A DNA stretch of 64,000 nucleotides from CAZVON01 sp964628435 (GTDB lineage: Bacteria > Patescibacteriota > Microgenomatia > Levybacterales > UBA12049): positions 9,484 through 73,483 of the forward strand of contig CAZVON010000002.1 of the NCBI GenBank assembly GCA_964628435.1. The letters are read 5' to 3'. How positions within the stretch are numbered: the first letter of the stretch is position 1; each line of letters begins with the position of its first letter. The notes under the pieces were generated by a model. It had not been told where the DNA came from, ran no database searches, and saw only the letters and a list, made by a program, of their open reading frames with translations. Shown piece by piece: positions 54,409 through 62,518 of the stretch. Position numbers and translations under genes: made by a program.

Positions 54409-54699
54409 ATGGATACTGCCCAATTAGTTCTTCTTTTTGTTGTGGTTGTTCTCACGCTACTTCTGATTGTATTGGGGATTCAAGTGTATTTTATCTTAAA
54501 AGAACTGCGAAGGACAGTTACGAAAGCAAATAAAGTATTGGATGATACAGGGCTTATTACCGAAAGCGTTTCAGGGCCACTGTCAAGTCTTTCAACAGTT
54601 ATGAGTGGGGTTAAAGCAGGCGCATCAATTGCCAAATTACTGCGTGGAAAAAGTAAACTTTTGAAACGTTTGACAGAGGAGGAAGACGATGGACACTAA
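54409..54699 (+). CDS. small single-pass membrane protein (DUF948-like)
   Basis: A 96-residue protein with an N-terminal membrane helix (about 5-28) and an amphipathic helical tail (ELRRTVTKANKVLDDTG..). The layout resembles DUF948 proteins, often encoded next to YtxH-like proteins as here. The next gene overlaps its 3' end by 11 bp. Function unknown; general-stress or envelope roles are proposed for such families. Confidence 0.7.
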   Translation: MDTAQLVLLFVVVVLTLLLIVLGIQVYFILKELRRTVTKANKVLDDTGLITESVSGPLSSLSTVMSGVKAGASIAKLLRGKSKLLKRLTEEEDDGH

Positions 54700-55045
54700 T
54701 CAAAAATCAGGAGGAGGATTTATGAGTGGTTTTGTCTGGGGAGCTATTATTGGTGGAGGAATTGTTTATTTGTTAAGCACAAAAAAGGGAAAGAAAATCT
54801 TAAAAGCAATTACAGAAGGAGGGTTAGAAGGAGTAGAAGAGTTGGAAGATATTATCGCATCAGTTGCCGAAGAAAAAGAATATGAAGCTGCTCCGCGTCC
54901 TAAAAAGCAAAAATCCAACCCAAAACAAGAGATAATAATGGAAGAAATGCCTGTAAGATCTGAGGAACCGGTAAATTCTCAGTCAACTATTTCGAAAATA
55001 AAATCATCTAGTCGACGTTTTTTTAAAGGTGTTCCGAGAAGATAA
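54689..55045 (+). CDS. YtxH-like small membrane protein
   Basis: A 118-residue protein with a glycine-rich N-terminal membrane helix (GFVWGAIIGGGIVYLLSTKKGK), typical of YtxH/GvpP-like stress proteins, then acidic and lysine-rich helical tails. GAGGAGG inside the upstream gene is a strong ribosome-binding site for this start. It pairs with the DUF948-like gene. It ends 10 bp before the convergent mltG. Confidence 0.72.
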   Translation: MDTNQKSGGGFMSGFVWGAIIGGGIVYLLSTKKGKKILKAITEGGLEGVEELEDIIASVAEEKEYEAAPRPKKQKSNPKQEIIMEEMPVRSEEPVNSQSTISKIKSSSRRFFKGVPRR

Positions 55046-55055
55046 ATTATTTGAA

Positions 55056-56015
55056 TTATAGTCCGTATTTTTTTATATTTGCGTTGTGCTCCTCTAAAGT
55101 TTTTCCGTAATGGTTTTTGCCAGCATTGTCTGAAATATAATATAAATAGTTTGTTGTAGCTGGTGTAATAACCGATTCAAGTGCTGAGAGTCCGGGATTT
55201 GCAATAGGGGTTGGTGGAAGACCAGGATACGTATAGGTGTTATAGAGAGAATTTATTTTTAGATCAGAATGAGTAATGTTTTTCTTCCACCACGTTTTTT
55301 CGTCTTCTTGAAAGCCGAGCGCATATTGAACAGTCGCGTCTATTTGAAGTGGCATGCCAAGAGATAGCCTATTGAGTAAGACCGATGCAACCAGAGGACG
55401 ATCTTTCGACAACTGTGCTTCTCGTTCAACCAAAGACGCAAGAATTACAATATCTTGTTGAGTGAGATGTTTGGGCGAAATAGTAGAAAGCTGTGCATAT
55501 CTTTTATCAAAAGTAGATCTCATAAGCGTTATAATAGTTTCGATAGGAGCGTCTTTAGGAATTAGATACGTGTCTGGAAAAAGATAACCTTCGTGTTTGT
55601 TTAAAGCTCTTCTCCAAGATGTTTGATAGCTTGGAATATGTTTTTTGAGAATATCTGCTATTTCATCAGCTCTTTTTCCTTCTGGAATGGTGACCCAGAC
55701 GTCCAGTGTTCCATGAGTAAGAGTTTCTGCAATTTCATATGCGGTCATAGAGGGCGAAAGCCGAAAGTCTCCTGCCTGAATCTTATTATCAAACCCTTGC
55801 TTTTTAACCAGAAGTACAAAAACGAAAGAATCTTTAATAAGTCCTTTTTGGTGGAGATTGTTTGCTATTTCCTTAAGACGTGCTCCTGTGGGAATAACAA
55901 AAATTTTTTGGCTTTTATCGTAAGTATTGACTGGAGAAATCCCGCTTTTCCACCACATAAGCGCTAAAAGACTAAAAATACCAAAAACAGTAATGATAAA
56001 GAAAAATCTTTTCAC
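55056..56015 (-). CDS. mltG: endolytic murein transglycosylase MltG
   Basis: A 319-residue protein with an N-terminal membrane helix (about 5-23), a LysM-like subdomain and the YceG catalytic domain. ASLVEREAQ (about 196) holds the catalytic glutamate, followed by LLNRLSLGMPLQIDATVQYALG and the GLPPTPIANPG block. It cuts nascent glycan strands and so sets their length. The start is GTG; TATAAT ends 8 nt before it. Confidence 0.94.
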   Translation of the reverse strand: MKRFFFIITVFGIFSLLALMWWKSGISPVNTYDKSQKIFVIPTGARLKEIANNLHQKGLIKDSFVFVLLVKKQGFDNKIQAGDFRLSPSMTAYEIAETLTHGTLDVWVTIPEGKRADEIADILKKHIPSYQTSWRRALNKHEGYLFPDTYLIPKDAPIETIITLMRSTFDKRYAQLSTISPKHLTQQDIVILASLVEREAQLSKDRPLVASVLLNRLSLGMPLQIDATVQYALGFQEDEKTWWKKNITHSDLKINSLYNTYTYPGLPPTPIANPGLSALESVITPATTNYLYYISDNAGKNHYGKTLEEHNANIKKYGL

Positions 56016-56023
56016 AAATACTA

Positions 56024-56052
56024 ATTATATCGAAAGAATTGGAAAATGGGAA
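56024..56052 (-). promoter_or_regulatory. promoter of mltG inside the phosphorylase gene
   Basis: TATAAT (56024-56029) with TTCCCA (56047-56052) at 17 bp. The -10 ends 8 nt before the GTG at 56015. This would give an internal start near the end of the AMP phosphorylase gene. Confidence 0.45.
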
Positions 56053-57326
56053 AGTGACTCTTTTGCTTCTTTCAGATTATACATTTTTTCACTGCATAAC
56101 GTATAAAGTAAGTCTCCTTTTTTAACCTGTTCACCAGTTTTTTTATGAAAATAAATTCCTGCTCTTTTTTGTTTTGGTGCACCTAAAATTTTTGCAATAA
56201 TTGTTGAGTTATGGCTATTGATTGTTCGAATAGATCCAGAATGAGAAGATTTAAATTTTATTGAAAATGTGCCTGGTTTTAGGTCTTCGCTATCAATATG
56301 AGGGTTACCTCCTTGGGCTTTTATAATCTCTTTCATTTTTGCAAAAGCAATTCCTGAGTGCAGGATATGGGTAGCCCATCCAAAAGCGTTTCCGTACTTT
56401 TTTTTAATTTCTTTTTGCAGTTTTTCCGAAGAATCTTCAAGGCACAAATCAAGCAAATTCCCAGCCAAGTGAAGACTTCTTATCTCAAGATCTAGAGGTC
56501 TATTGTCTTTTTGTTGCAGTACGCGAATAGCTTCTCGTGTTTCTAGAACAGGACCAATGCCGTTACCGATTGGTTGATCAGTTTTATGAATTAAACAGCG
56601 AATTCGAATATTGAATTTTTTAGCCAAATATTCAAATTTTTCTTTCAGTACTTCTGCGTCTTTGAGCCGATGGACTTTGACCGTATCACCATATGGTAGG
56701 TCGATAACCACATGGTTAGAACCAAATGCTACTTTTTTTGCTATAATAGAAACTAAAATCTTATCGTAGCTTTCAAATAGAAGCGGTTCTTCTACCTTTA
56801 TTAATACATCATCTGCAGGTGCAATATTAAAACTTCCTCCCCACACAATACATCCATTCGTTTTTTTTACTATGTCATAAATTTCGTCTTTAGCAAACTC
56901 AACGTTTGCCAAAACTTCCATGTCGTCTGCGGTTCCCCCTGGTGTTGTAATCGCTCGTGAAGAACTTTTTGGTATTATAAATCCTGCTGAAGCAACAATT
57001 GGGACGACAATAAGCGTGGTTCGAGTTCCCGGAATACCCCCAATAGAATGTTTATCAGCAACTATTCCTTTAAAGTGAAGTACCTCTCCAGTCTCTACCA
57101 TTGCTTTGGTAAGGTGATATAGTTCTTGGTTAGTAAACCCCTTTGAATATCCAGATGCGGCAAAATATGTAGTTAAGACATCTCCTAGCCGCTGTTTGGC
57201 AATTTCATCCATAATTGCGTAGATTTCAGGATAAGTAAGTGTTTTCCCAACCAGTTTTTTTCGAATCGCAGTAAGGGCTAAATTCGTTTTTGATACAGAA
57301 GAAGTATATGTTTTATGAATACTCAT
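56025..57326 (-). CDS. AMP/thymidine phosphorylase family enzyme
   Basis: A 433-residue nucleoside phosphorylase. DKHSIGGIPGTRTT, SSSRAITTPGGTADDMEV and the lysine-serine phosphate-binding features match archaeal AMP phosphorylases (KHSIGGVPG) more than DeoA (KHSTGGVGD). The extra N-terminal domain of archaeal enzymes is absent. AMP phosphorylase releases adenine and gives ribose-1,5-bisphosphate for the RuBisCO-linked AMP pathway known in archaea and candidate-phyla bacteria. The reaction here is inferred. It overlaps the 48-residue gene by 4 bp. Confidence 0.87.
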   Translation of the reverse strand: MSIHKTYTSSVSKTNLALTAIRKKLVGKTLTYPEIYAIMDEIAKQRLGDVLTTYFAASGYSKGFTNQELYHLTKAMVETGEVLHFKGIVADKHSIGGIPGTRTTLIVVPIVASAGFIIPKSSSRAITTPGGTADDMEVLANVEFAKDEIYDIVKKTNGCIVWGGSFNIAPADDVLIKVEEPLLFESYDKILVSIIAKKVAFGSNHVVIDLPYGDTVKVHRLKDAEVLKEKFEYLAKKFNIRIRCLIHKTDQPIGNGIGPVLETREAIRVLQQKDNRPLDLEIRSLHLAGNLLDLCLEDSSEKLQKEIKKKYGNAFGWATHILHSGIAFAKMKEIIKAQGGNPHIDSEDLKPGTFSIKFKSSHSGSIRTINSHNSTIIAKILGAPKQKRAGIYFHKKTGEQVKKGDLLYTLCSEKMYNLKEAKESLSHFPILSI

Positions 57327-57469
57327 GAGATGGATCCTTTTATCTGACGAATGGCATAGGATACAATACCACGAATAACGGTTAAGAGAAAATAGAGTGA
57401 GTTATTGATAATGCGATAGATAATTGGCCATATTTGAATGAGAATAATTTTTAGTTTATTTTCTCCCAT
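57323..57469 (-). CDS. 48-residue membrane protein between sortase and phosphorylase
   Basis: ATG at 57469, 5 bp after the sortase stop, runs 48 codons to TGA at 57323-57325, which overlaps the phosphorylase ATG in the ATGA form. The product starts MGENKLKIILIQIWPIIYR and is amphipathic to hydrophobic, with one membrane-like segment (about 25-40) and a basic end. The exact fit between neighbours argues for a real gene. Family and function unknown. Confidence 0.62.
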   Translation of the reverse strand: MGENKLKIILIQIWPIIYRIINNSLYFLLTVIRGIVSYAIRQIKGSIS

Positions 57470-57474
57470 ATTTT

Positions 57475-58206
57475 TTAAATGCGTTCTAAACGTGCTTTAA
57501 TAATAAGTCGTTTCCAGGTTGTTCCTGGTGGAGTACAGGTAACCAAGGTTACGTATTCATTGTCAAACTGCTGGGTGAAAATAGAAGTATCAGACGGTTC
57601 AACAACGCTAAATGAAAAGATTTTATATGTATAGGTAATATCGTTAATAGTTACTTTTAACTCGTCACTAACTTTTAACTTATACACTGTTGCAAAAATT
57701 GTTTTGTAATCTGAAGGGTTAAATAATTGTGGAAGTGTCGAATGACCAAAAATAACTGTGTTGCCTTTTGTTCCAGGTAAAGTAGTACCTTCGTAATGAA
57801 CTAGATGTTGTGAGAGATCGTTGTCTGTTGTTGAAACAAGAGCGTTTTTGATATCAAGTGTTGGAATAGAAAGATAATATAGAGGTGTCATAGGATGAGT
57901 TTTTTTGTTATATATATATCCTGGAAACCAATTTTGCGCATTGGTGTAATCAATTCCTGCAAGCGTACGTGCGCCATTTTTTATCAGACTTTGGACTGTT
58001 TGTTCGTTAAGTATGGTTGCCTGAGGGATAGGAGCAGTAAAAGTTGTTGAAGCAAAGATGGGAGAGAAAAAAAATTGCCAAGAAATTAGAGGAAGTGAAA
58101 CATATATTAAGAGTGCAATTCCGACGATACACGTAAAAATGCCCAGAATTCTGATGATAGTTTTATTATGAAGGTGAGGGGTTTTTTTATAATAGTAATT
58201 ACACAT
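57475..58206 (-). CDS. sortase (class D/E-like)
   Basis: A 243-residue protein with an N-terminal membrane helix (about 18-40) and the sortase barrel. The catalytic histidine is in FGHST (about 153), the cysteine in TLVTCTPPG (about 224) and the arginine in TWKRLIIKARL (about 233). It cuts C-terminal sorting signals and links proteins to the envelope or to each other. It overlaps the upstream 758-residue gene by 8 bp. A candidate substrate with LPSSG is encoded at 18829-19980. Confidence 0.92.
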   Translation of the reverse strand: MCNYYYKKTPHLHNKTIIRILGIFTCIVGIALLIYVSLPLISWQFFFSPIFASTTFTAPIPQATILNEQTVQSLIKNGARTLAGIDYTNAQNWFPGYIYNKKTHPMTPLYYLSIPTLDIKNALVSTTDNDLSQHLVHYEGTTLPGTKGNTVIFGHSTLPQLFNPSDYKTIFATVYKLKVSDELKVTINDITYTYKIFSFSVVEPSDTSIFTQQFDNEYVTLVTCTPPGTTWKRLIIKARLERI

Positions 58207-60475
58207 CTTTTTTTGTGAGAATAGTAATATTTGAAGATTTTTGTGGAAGAAGTTTGGGAAGAATAGGGATATTAGGTGATAATGAAATATCTATAGATAC
58301 CACTTGAGAAATCTTACTTAAAATTTGCTGAGTATCTTGAAATGATTTTCCATGGATATCTTCTGCTATTTTCTTCGTGTCAATTTTCGGAAGAAACTGT
58401 GCTTTAAGAGATACTTTTGTCTGGAGTTGATTGTCGTCTTTTTTCTGTAGGTCTTGAATGTTGATATTAATATCTTCGGAAGAAATATTTGAATCAGGTG
58501 ATTCCTTTTGAATAACATATTTTGCGTAATCTTCTAGTGCAGTTTTTTTGTACGAAACACCATGAAAAACAATAGCTGCTGAAATACCAACTGATTTTGC
58601 TTCTTGTCCAAGGGTTTTGTCCAATTCTTTCTTTTCAAATGTGGAGCTTATAAATGTTGGTAAGTATTGTTTGTCACTTTCCTGTTTCTTGAGAAGCTCT
58701 TCACGGGCTTTTTGCTCAAGTTGAGATGAAACTTCGTTGAGTAGTTTATCGATATCTTTTTTTGCTACAACAGTAACTTCTTTTTTAGAACCTCCAGAAA
58801 AAGCACTGTCGTTTTTTGCTGCAACAGTTGCTTTGGGTAATGATTCTACCGTAAATTCAACACCAGAAGGGAGATTGTACTCTTTGCCGATATCTTCAGC
58901 AGTAACAGATGCTTTAGCTGTGCTTGGGGTAATACCACGTAACGCATCACCCGATGCAGAGGAGATATTAACGGCATTATCAAGAAGAAACGTTAATCCA
59001 TTAGATGCAGTAATGACTGCATTTTTAGGAAATGATTGACTCTGCGTTGTTGTTACATTAAAGATTGTTATTGTTCCTTTTGCTTTTTCTCCAACTTCTT
59101 TGCTGCCTGTTGCTGGGACTGCTAATGTTGTTTCTTGAGTAATTGTTTCAGATTCTAAAGCAATAATATTTTTAGAAAAGTCAGAATCGGTATCGATTGA
59201 GAATGTGACTTCTTCTGTTTTGTCGATCACATTGGGTTTTGCATAGACAGTAATAGTTGCTTTTAATTGTGTAATATAGATAAGTAGTAAACCAACAACC
59301 AATATCAAAACAAGGAATGGAATAAACATTACTTTTGTGCCTTGGTTTAACAATGGTACTGTTGGGAACTGAATTTTTTTAAGAACAAACAACAAACTTA
59401 TTTTGCTAGCAAGGCCTAGAATCTGCCGTAACAACTGAGAAGCCGTTGTGTGTTTGGGCCGGTGATGGTGGGTTTCTAGCATATCTGGATGAGCAGCTTG
59501 CGGAATCGCAAGCTGGGGTTCTTCTTTTTCTTCTATGAGAGTTGATTGTTGAGAAGCAATTTCCAAAATGTCTTGTTCTTTCATAAATCCAAAATCTTCA
59601 GACGTGTTCATGTTTGGGTTTCTTTCTATGGAGGATTCATCCTCAGATTTTTTTACTGGAGTTACTGATTCCTCAGAAATAGGTAAAAACGGTTTATGAT
59701 TGGCATGACGATTCACTTGCATTTCAAATCCAAGTTGGGTTGCGGCTCCAGAAACCACTGCTTTTGCCTCAAAATCTAGCGGAAGAGTAGTTATCTGAGG
59801 AACATGTAAGAAAGGAAGTGTTTTGCTCCATGAATGTCGAATAAATTCTTGAGTAGTACGTTCAGTGTTTTTGTAGGTGTATAAAATAATACGAGAAGGA
59901 AGTACTTCAACATGGGTAAAATGATGAAGAAGTGTATCTGTTGTAACTGCGGGAGACTCGTTGAGAGGTGCTTTTTTAGTAGTGACAAGTCTGCCTGCGC
60001 GAATGATAGAAAGAACAAGATTTTTATTGCCTACGTCTATAAGTATTGCTGAAACAGGAGCACCTTCTTCCTTAGCAAGTAAATGCGCGATTGCTTCTGT
60101 AATAACTATAAATCCGATAGGAGAGAGACCAAATGCATCACATATTACTTTCAGTTTTGCAAGATACTCTTTTTTTATGGTTGTTTCTTCTACCCAGTCT
60201 TCTTGTACGCCAAATACTGTTTTTTGTGTTTCAATGCCGTGTGGAAGTGTTTGCTCAGCAGTAGAAATTGCGATGTCTAAAATATTGAGTAAGTCATCTG
60301 TTGGAAGTAAGGTCAGTGAGGATTCTAACGTTTCATCATGTTGACCCAGTACTCGTATTTTCCCTTCAAGTTCTTCAAATACGATTGCAGTTATTTTTTC
60401 TTCTTTGAGCAGCAGACTTAGAAAAAACTCTGGTTTCTCCCTTTTTTTAATAGTAAACGGAACAGGCAGTTTCAT
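58199..60475 (-). CDS. PilM-like / baseplate-J-like membrane protein
   Basis: A 758-residue protein. Residues about 15-255 resemble an actin-like PilM/FtsA-type ATPase domain (SAILIDVGNKNLVLSIIRAGRL as phosphate loop). An acidic linker follows, then a membrane helix (about 385-405) and a long extracellular region (about 410-758) rich in beta structure and resembling baseplate-J-like proteins of this group. It is upstream of the sortase with an 8 bp overlap. The role may be to couple a cytoplasmic ATPase to a surface appendage (inference). Confidence 0.6.
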   Translation of the reverse strand: MKLPVPFTIKKREKPEFFLSLLLKEEKITAIVFEELEGKIRVLGQHDETLESSLTLLPTDDLLNILDIAISTAEQTLPHGIETQKTVFGVQEDWVEETTIKKEYLAKLKVICDAFGLSPIGFIVITEAIAHLLAKEEGAPVSAILIDVGNKNLVLSIIRAGRLVTTKKAPLNESPAVTTDTLLHHFTHVEVLPSRIILYTYKNTERTTQEFIRHSWSKTLPFLHVPQITTLPLDFEAKAVVSGAATQLGFEMQVNRHANHKPFLPISEESVTPVKKSEDESSIERNPNMNTSEDFGFMKEQDILEIASQQSTLIEEKEEPQLAIPQAAHPDMLETHHHRPKHTTASQLLRQILGLASKISLLFVLKKIQFPTVPLLNQGTKVMFIPFLVLILVVGLLLIYITQLKATITVYAKPNVIDKTEEVTFSIDTDSDFSKNIIALESETITQETTLAVPATGSKEVGEKAKGTITIFNVTTTQSQSFPKNAVITASNGLTFLLDNAVNISSASGDALRGITPSTAKASVTAEDIGKEYNLPSGVEFTVESLPKATVAAKNDSAFSGGSKKEVTVVAKKDIDKLLNEVSSQLEQKAREELLKKQESDKQYLPTFISSTFEKKELDKTLGQEAKSVGISAAIVFHGVSYKKTALEDYAKYVIQKESPDSNISSEDININIQDLQKKDDNQLQTKVSLKAQFLPKIDTKKIAEDIHGKSFQDTQQILSKISQVVSIDISLSPNIPILPKLLPQKSSNITILTKKDV

Positions 60476-60491
60476 ATACTGATGTTAATAG

Positions 60492-62306
60492 CTACTCGCC
60501 GACCACGGCATATATTCTTTTTTGTCCATGCCCAATATTCTCCTGCTTTATAATTTTAAATCTTTTGAGCTCTCCTGTAAAATCAACATGCGGTCCGCCG
60601 CAATATTCTATTGAGTACGCATCTTTTCTGGAAAGTCGTGAATCTGCGATAAGGTAAATTTTGACCTTTTCTCCATACGTGTTTTTAAAAAGTCCAATTG
60701 CACCAAGCTTATCTGCTTCTTCTTGTGTAAGAAATTCGTAGTAGACAGAAAGATTATCCTGAATTTTTTGATTGACTATAGCCTCAACTTTTTGTACCAT
60801 CTCATCAGTTAATTTTTTATTGTAGTTAAAGTCAAACCTCAAACGATCCACTGTAATGTTTGATCCAGTTTGATGAACTGTTTTTCCAAGTATATCTCGC
60901 AATGCTTGGTGCAAAAGGTGAGTAGCTGTATGTCCCATTATAGTTTTTTCTTGTGTATCTGCAAGTCCTCCTCTAAACTTTTCCTGTGCCCCTTTACGAG
61001 AGATGGTTTGATGAGTTTTCATTTTTTCTGCAAAGTCCTGTTCATTAAATACATATCCAAGACTTTTAATTTGAGTTGGAGAAAGACCATGGGTTGTATA
61101 TAAAACAAATGCATCGTCAGATGTAATTTCAGCAGTTCCTTTTAATTCATCACCGAGGCGGTATTTTTTTTGAATAAATTTTTTTGCCTCTCCTGTGGCA
61201 TGGTTATATTTTTGTTCCTCTTCCAATAATACTCCTTTAATATGCTCAAATTTTTCCACAAGGTGTGGATCTGTTGCTTTGTATTGTTCAACAATTATTT
61301 CAAGAATGGGTGTAAGCACTTGTTTTTTTAACGCATACAAGTTGTCTAATCCGCGACGAATAAGACGTCTCATAATATATCCTTGTTGTTTATTGGAAGG
61401 AAAAATATCTGATGCTGCCATAAAACATGCTGCGATGAGATGATCAGCCAGAATTCGCATTTGTCGTTGATATTGGTTGTAGCTCTTACCAGAATTTTTT
61501 TCTATGGAATTGATAATTGGTTTGAATAGAATTGTTTGAAATAGATCTTGCTGGTTTTGGGTAGCTGCTAAAAGTCTTTCAAGGCCTCCTCCAAAATCAA
61601 CATTTCTTCTTGGAAGTTCTGTGAAAGAGCCATCTTGTTGTTTTTGATATTGCATAAAGACGCTATTACCAATTTCAAGAAGTCTGCCATTATGCGAATA
61701 TTTTTTTAAGGTATCGCTGAATGGGTCTTGCGGATAAAAGTCAAAGAATACCTCACTGTCTGGTCCTCCTGGCTCACGAGGTGGCATATGTTCGGGTTCG
61801 CCCGCGCGAGACCACCAGTTTTCTTCTGCGCCGTAATAATAAATTCTGTCTTTTGGATCAATTCCTGCTTTTGAAAATAGCTCTTTCCAAATTTCTGCTG
61901 CTTCATTGTCTCGTGGGATAGTTTTGTATCCATTAAATATGGTTACATAAAGTCGTTTTGGGTCAAGTCCGAGTTCTGAGACTAAAAATTCAAAAAACCA
62001 GGGCAATTGTTCTTTTTTAAAGTAATCTCCAAGGCTCCAATTGCCTAACATGCGAAAAAATGTAGTATGACGGTTATCTCCTATCTCATCAATATCTTGG
62101 GCTCGAAAACAGTTTTGTACATTGACTAATCGTTTTCCTTGTGGATGTATTTCTCCCAATAAATATGGTACTAATGGTTGCATGCCAGAGCTCGTAAAAA
62201 GGGTAGTTGGGTCATCTTGAGGAACAAGAGGAGAATTCAAAATCCGCTTATGTCCGCGTTTCTCAAAAAAAGATATATATGTATCAACAAGATCAAAAGC
62301 AGTCAT
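60492..62306 (-). CDS. alaS: alanyl-tRNA synthetase lacking the C-Ala domain
   Basis: A 604-residue class II synthetase. It has the catalytic core (GMQPLVPYLLG, HTTFFRMLGNWSLGDYFK), the tRNA-recognition helices and the editing domain with HTATHLLH (about 454) and CGGPH zinc ligands (about 571). The C-terminal C-Ala/oligomerisation domain of full-length AlaRS (about 870 residues) is absent. It charges tRNA-Ala. TATAAT lies 6 nt before the ATG. Confidence 0.96.
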   Translation of the reverse strand: MTAFDLVDTYISFFEKRGHKRILNSPLVPQDDPTTLFTSSGMQPLVPYLLGEIHPQGKRLVNVQNCFRAQDIDEIGDNRHTTFFRMLGNWSLGDYFKKEQLPWFFEFLVSELGLDPKRLYVTIFNGYKTIPRDNEAAEIWKELFSKAGIDPKDRIYYYGAEENWWSRAGEPEHMPPREPGGPDSEVFFDFYPQDPFSDTLKKYSHNGRLLEIGNSVFMQYQKQQDGSFTELPRRNVDFGGGLERLLAATQNQQDLFQTILFKPIINSIEKNSGKSYNQYQRQMRILADHLIAACFMAASDIFPSNKQQGYIMRRLIRRGLDNLYALKKQVLTPILEIIVEQYKATDPHLVEKFEHIKGVLLEEEQKYNHATGEAKKFIQKKYRLGDELKGTAEITSDDAFVLYTTHGLSPTQIKSLGYVFNEQDFAEKMKTHQTISRKGAQEKFRGGLADTQEKTIMGHTATHLLHQALRDILGKTVHQTGSNITVDRLRFDFNYNKKLTDEMVQKVEAIVNQKIQDNLSVYYEFLTQEEADKLGAIGLFKNTYGEKVKIYLIADSRLSRKDAYSIEYCGGPHVDFTGELKRFKIIKQENIGHGQKRIYAVVGE

Positions 62307-62312
62307 AATACT

Positions 62313-62318
62313 ATTATA
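62313..62318 (-). promoter_or_regulatory. -10 box of alaS
   Basis: TATAAT ending 6 nt before the alaS ATG, matching the leaderless arrangement elsewhere; no good -35 is visible. Confidence 0.45.
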
Positions 62319-62442
62319 TTAATATACCAAAGATTATATCACGAGAATAATAAAAGAAAGGACACAAAATTGAGTTTACCTATTGACAGTAGGATAAAAA
62401 GTATGATATATAGTATATCACTCTAAAGACTTTCAAAAAGGG

Positions 62443-62471
62443 TTGAGTACCTGCTTTTTTTGTTGTATAAA
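62443..62471 (+). promoter_or_regulatory. promoter of rpoB
   Basis: TTGAGT (62443-62448), 17 bp, TATAAA (62466-62471). The leader is about 40 nt and contains AGGTGA at 62500-62505. The 212 bp alaS-rpoB spacer holds no gene. Confidence 0.65.
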
Positions 62472-62518
62472 ATTGTTCTGCCTTAAAAATATTCCCGGCA
62501 GGTGAACCAATCTAGTAA

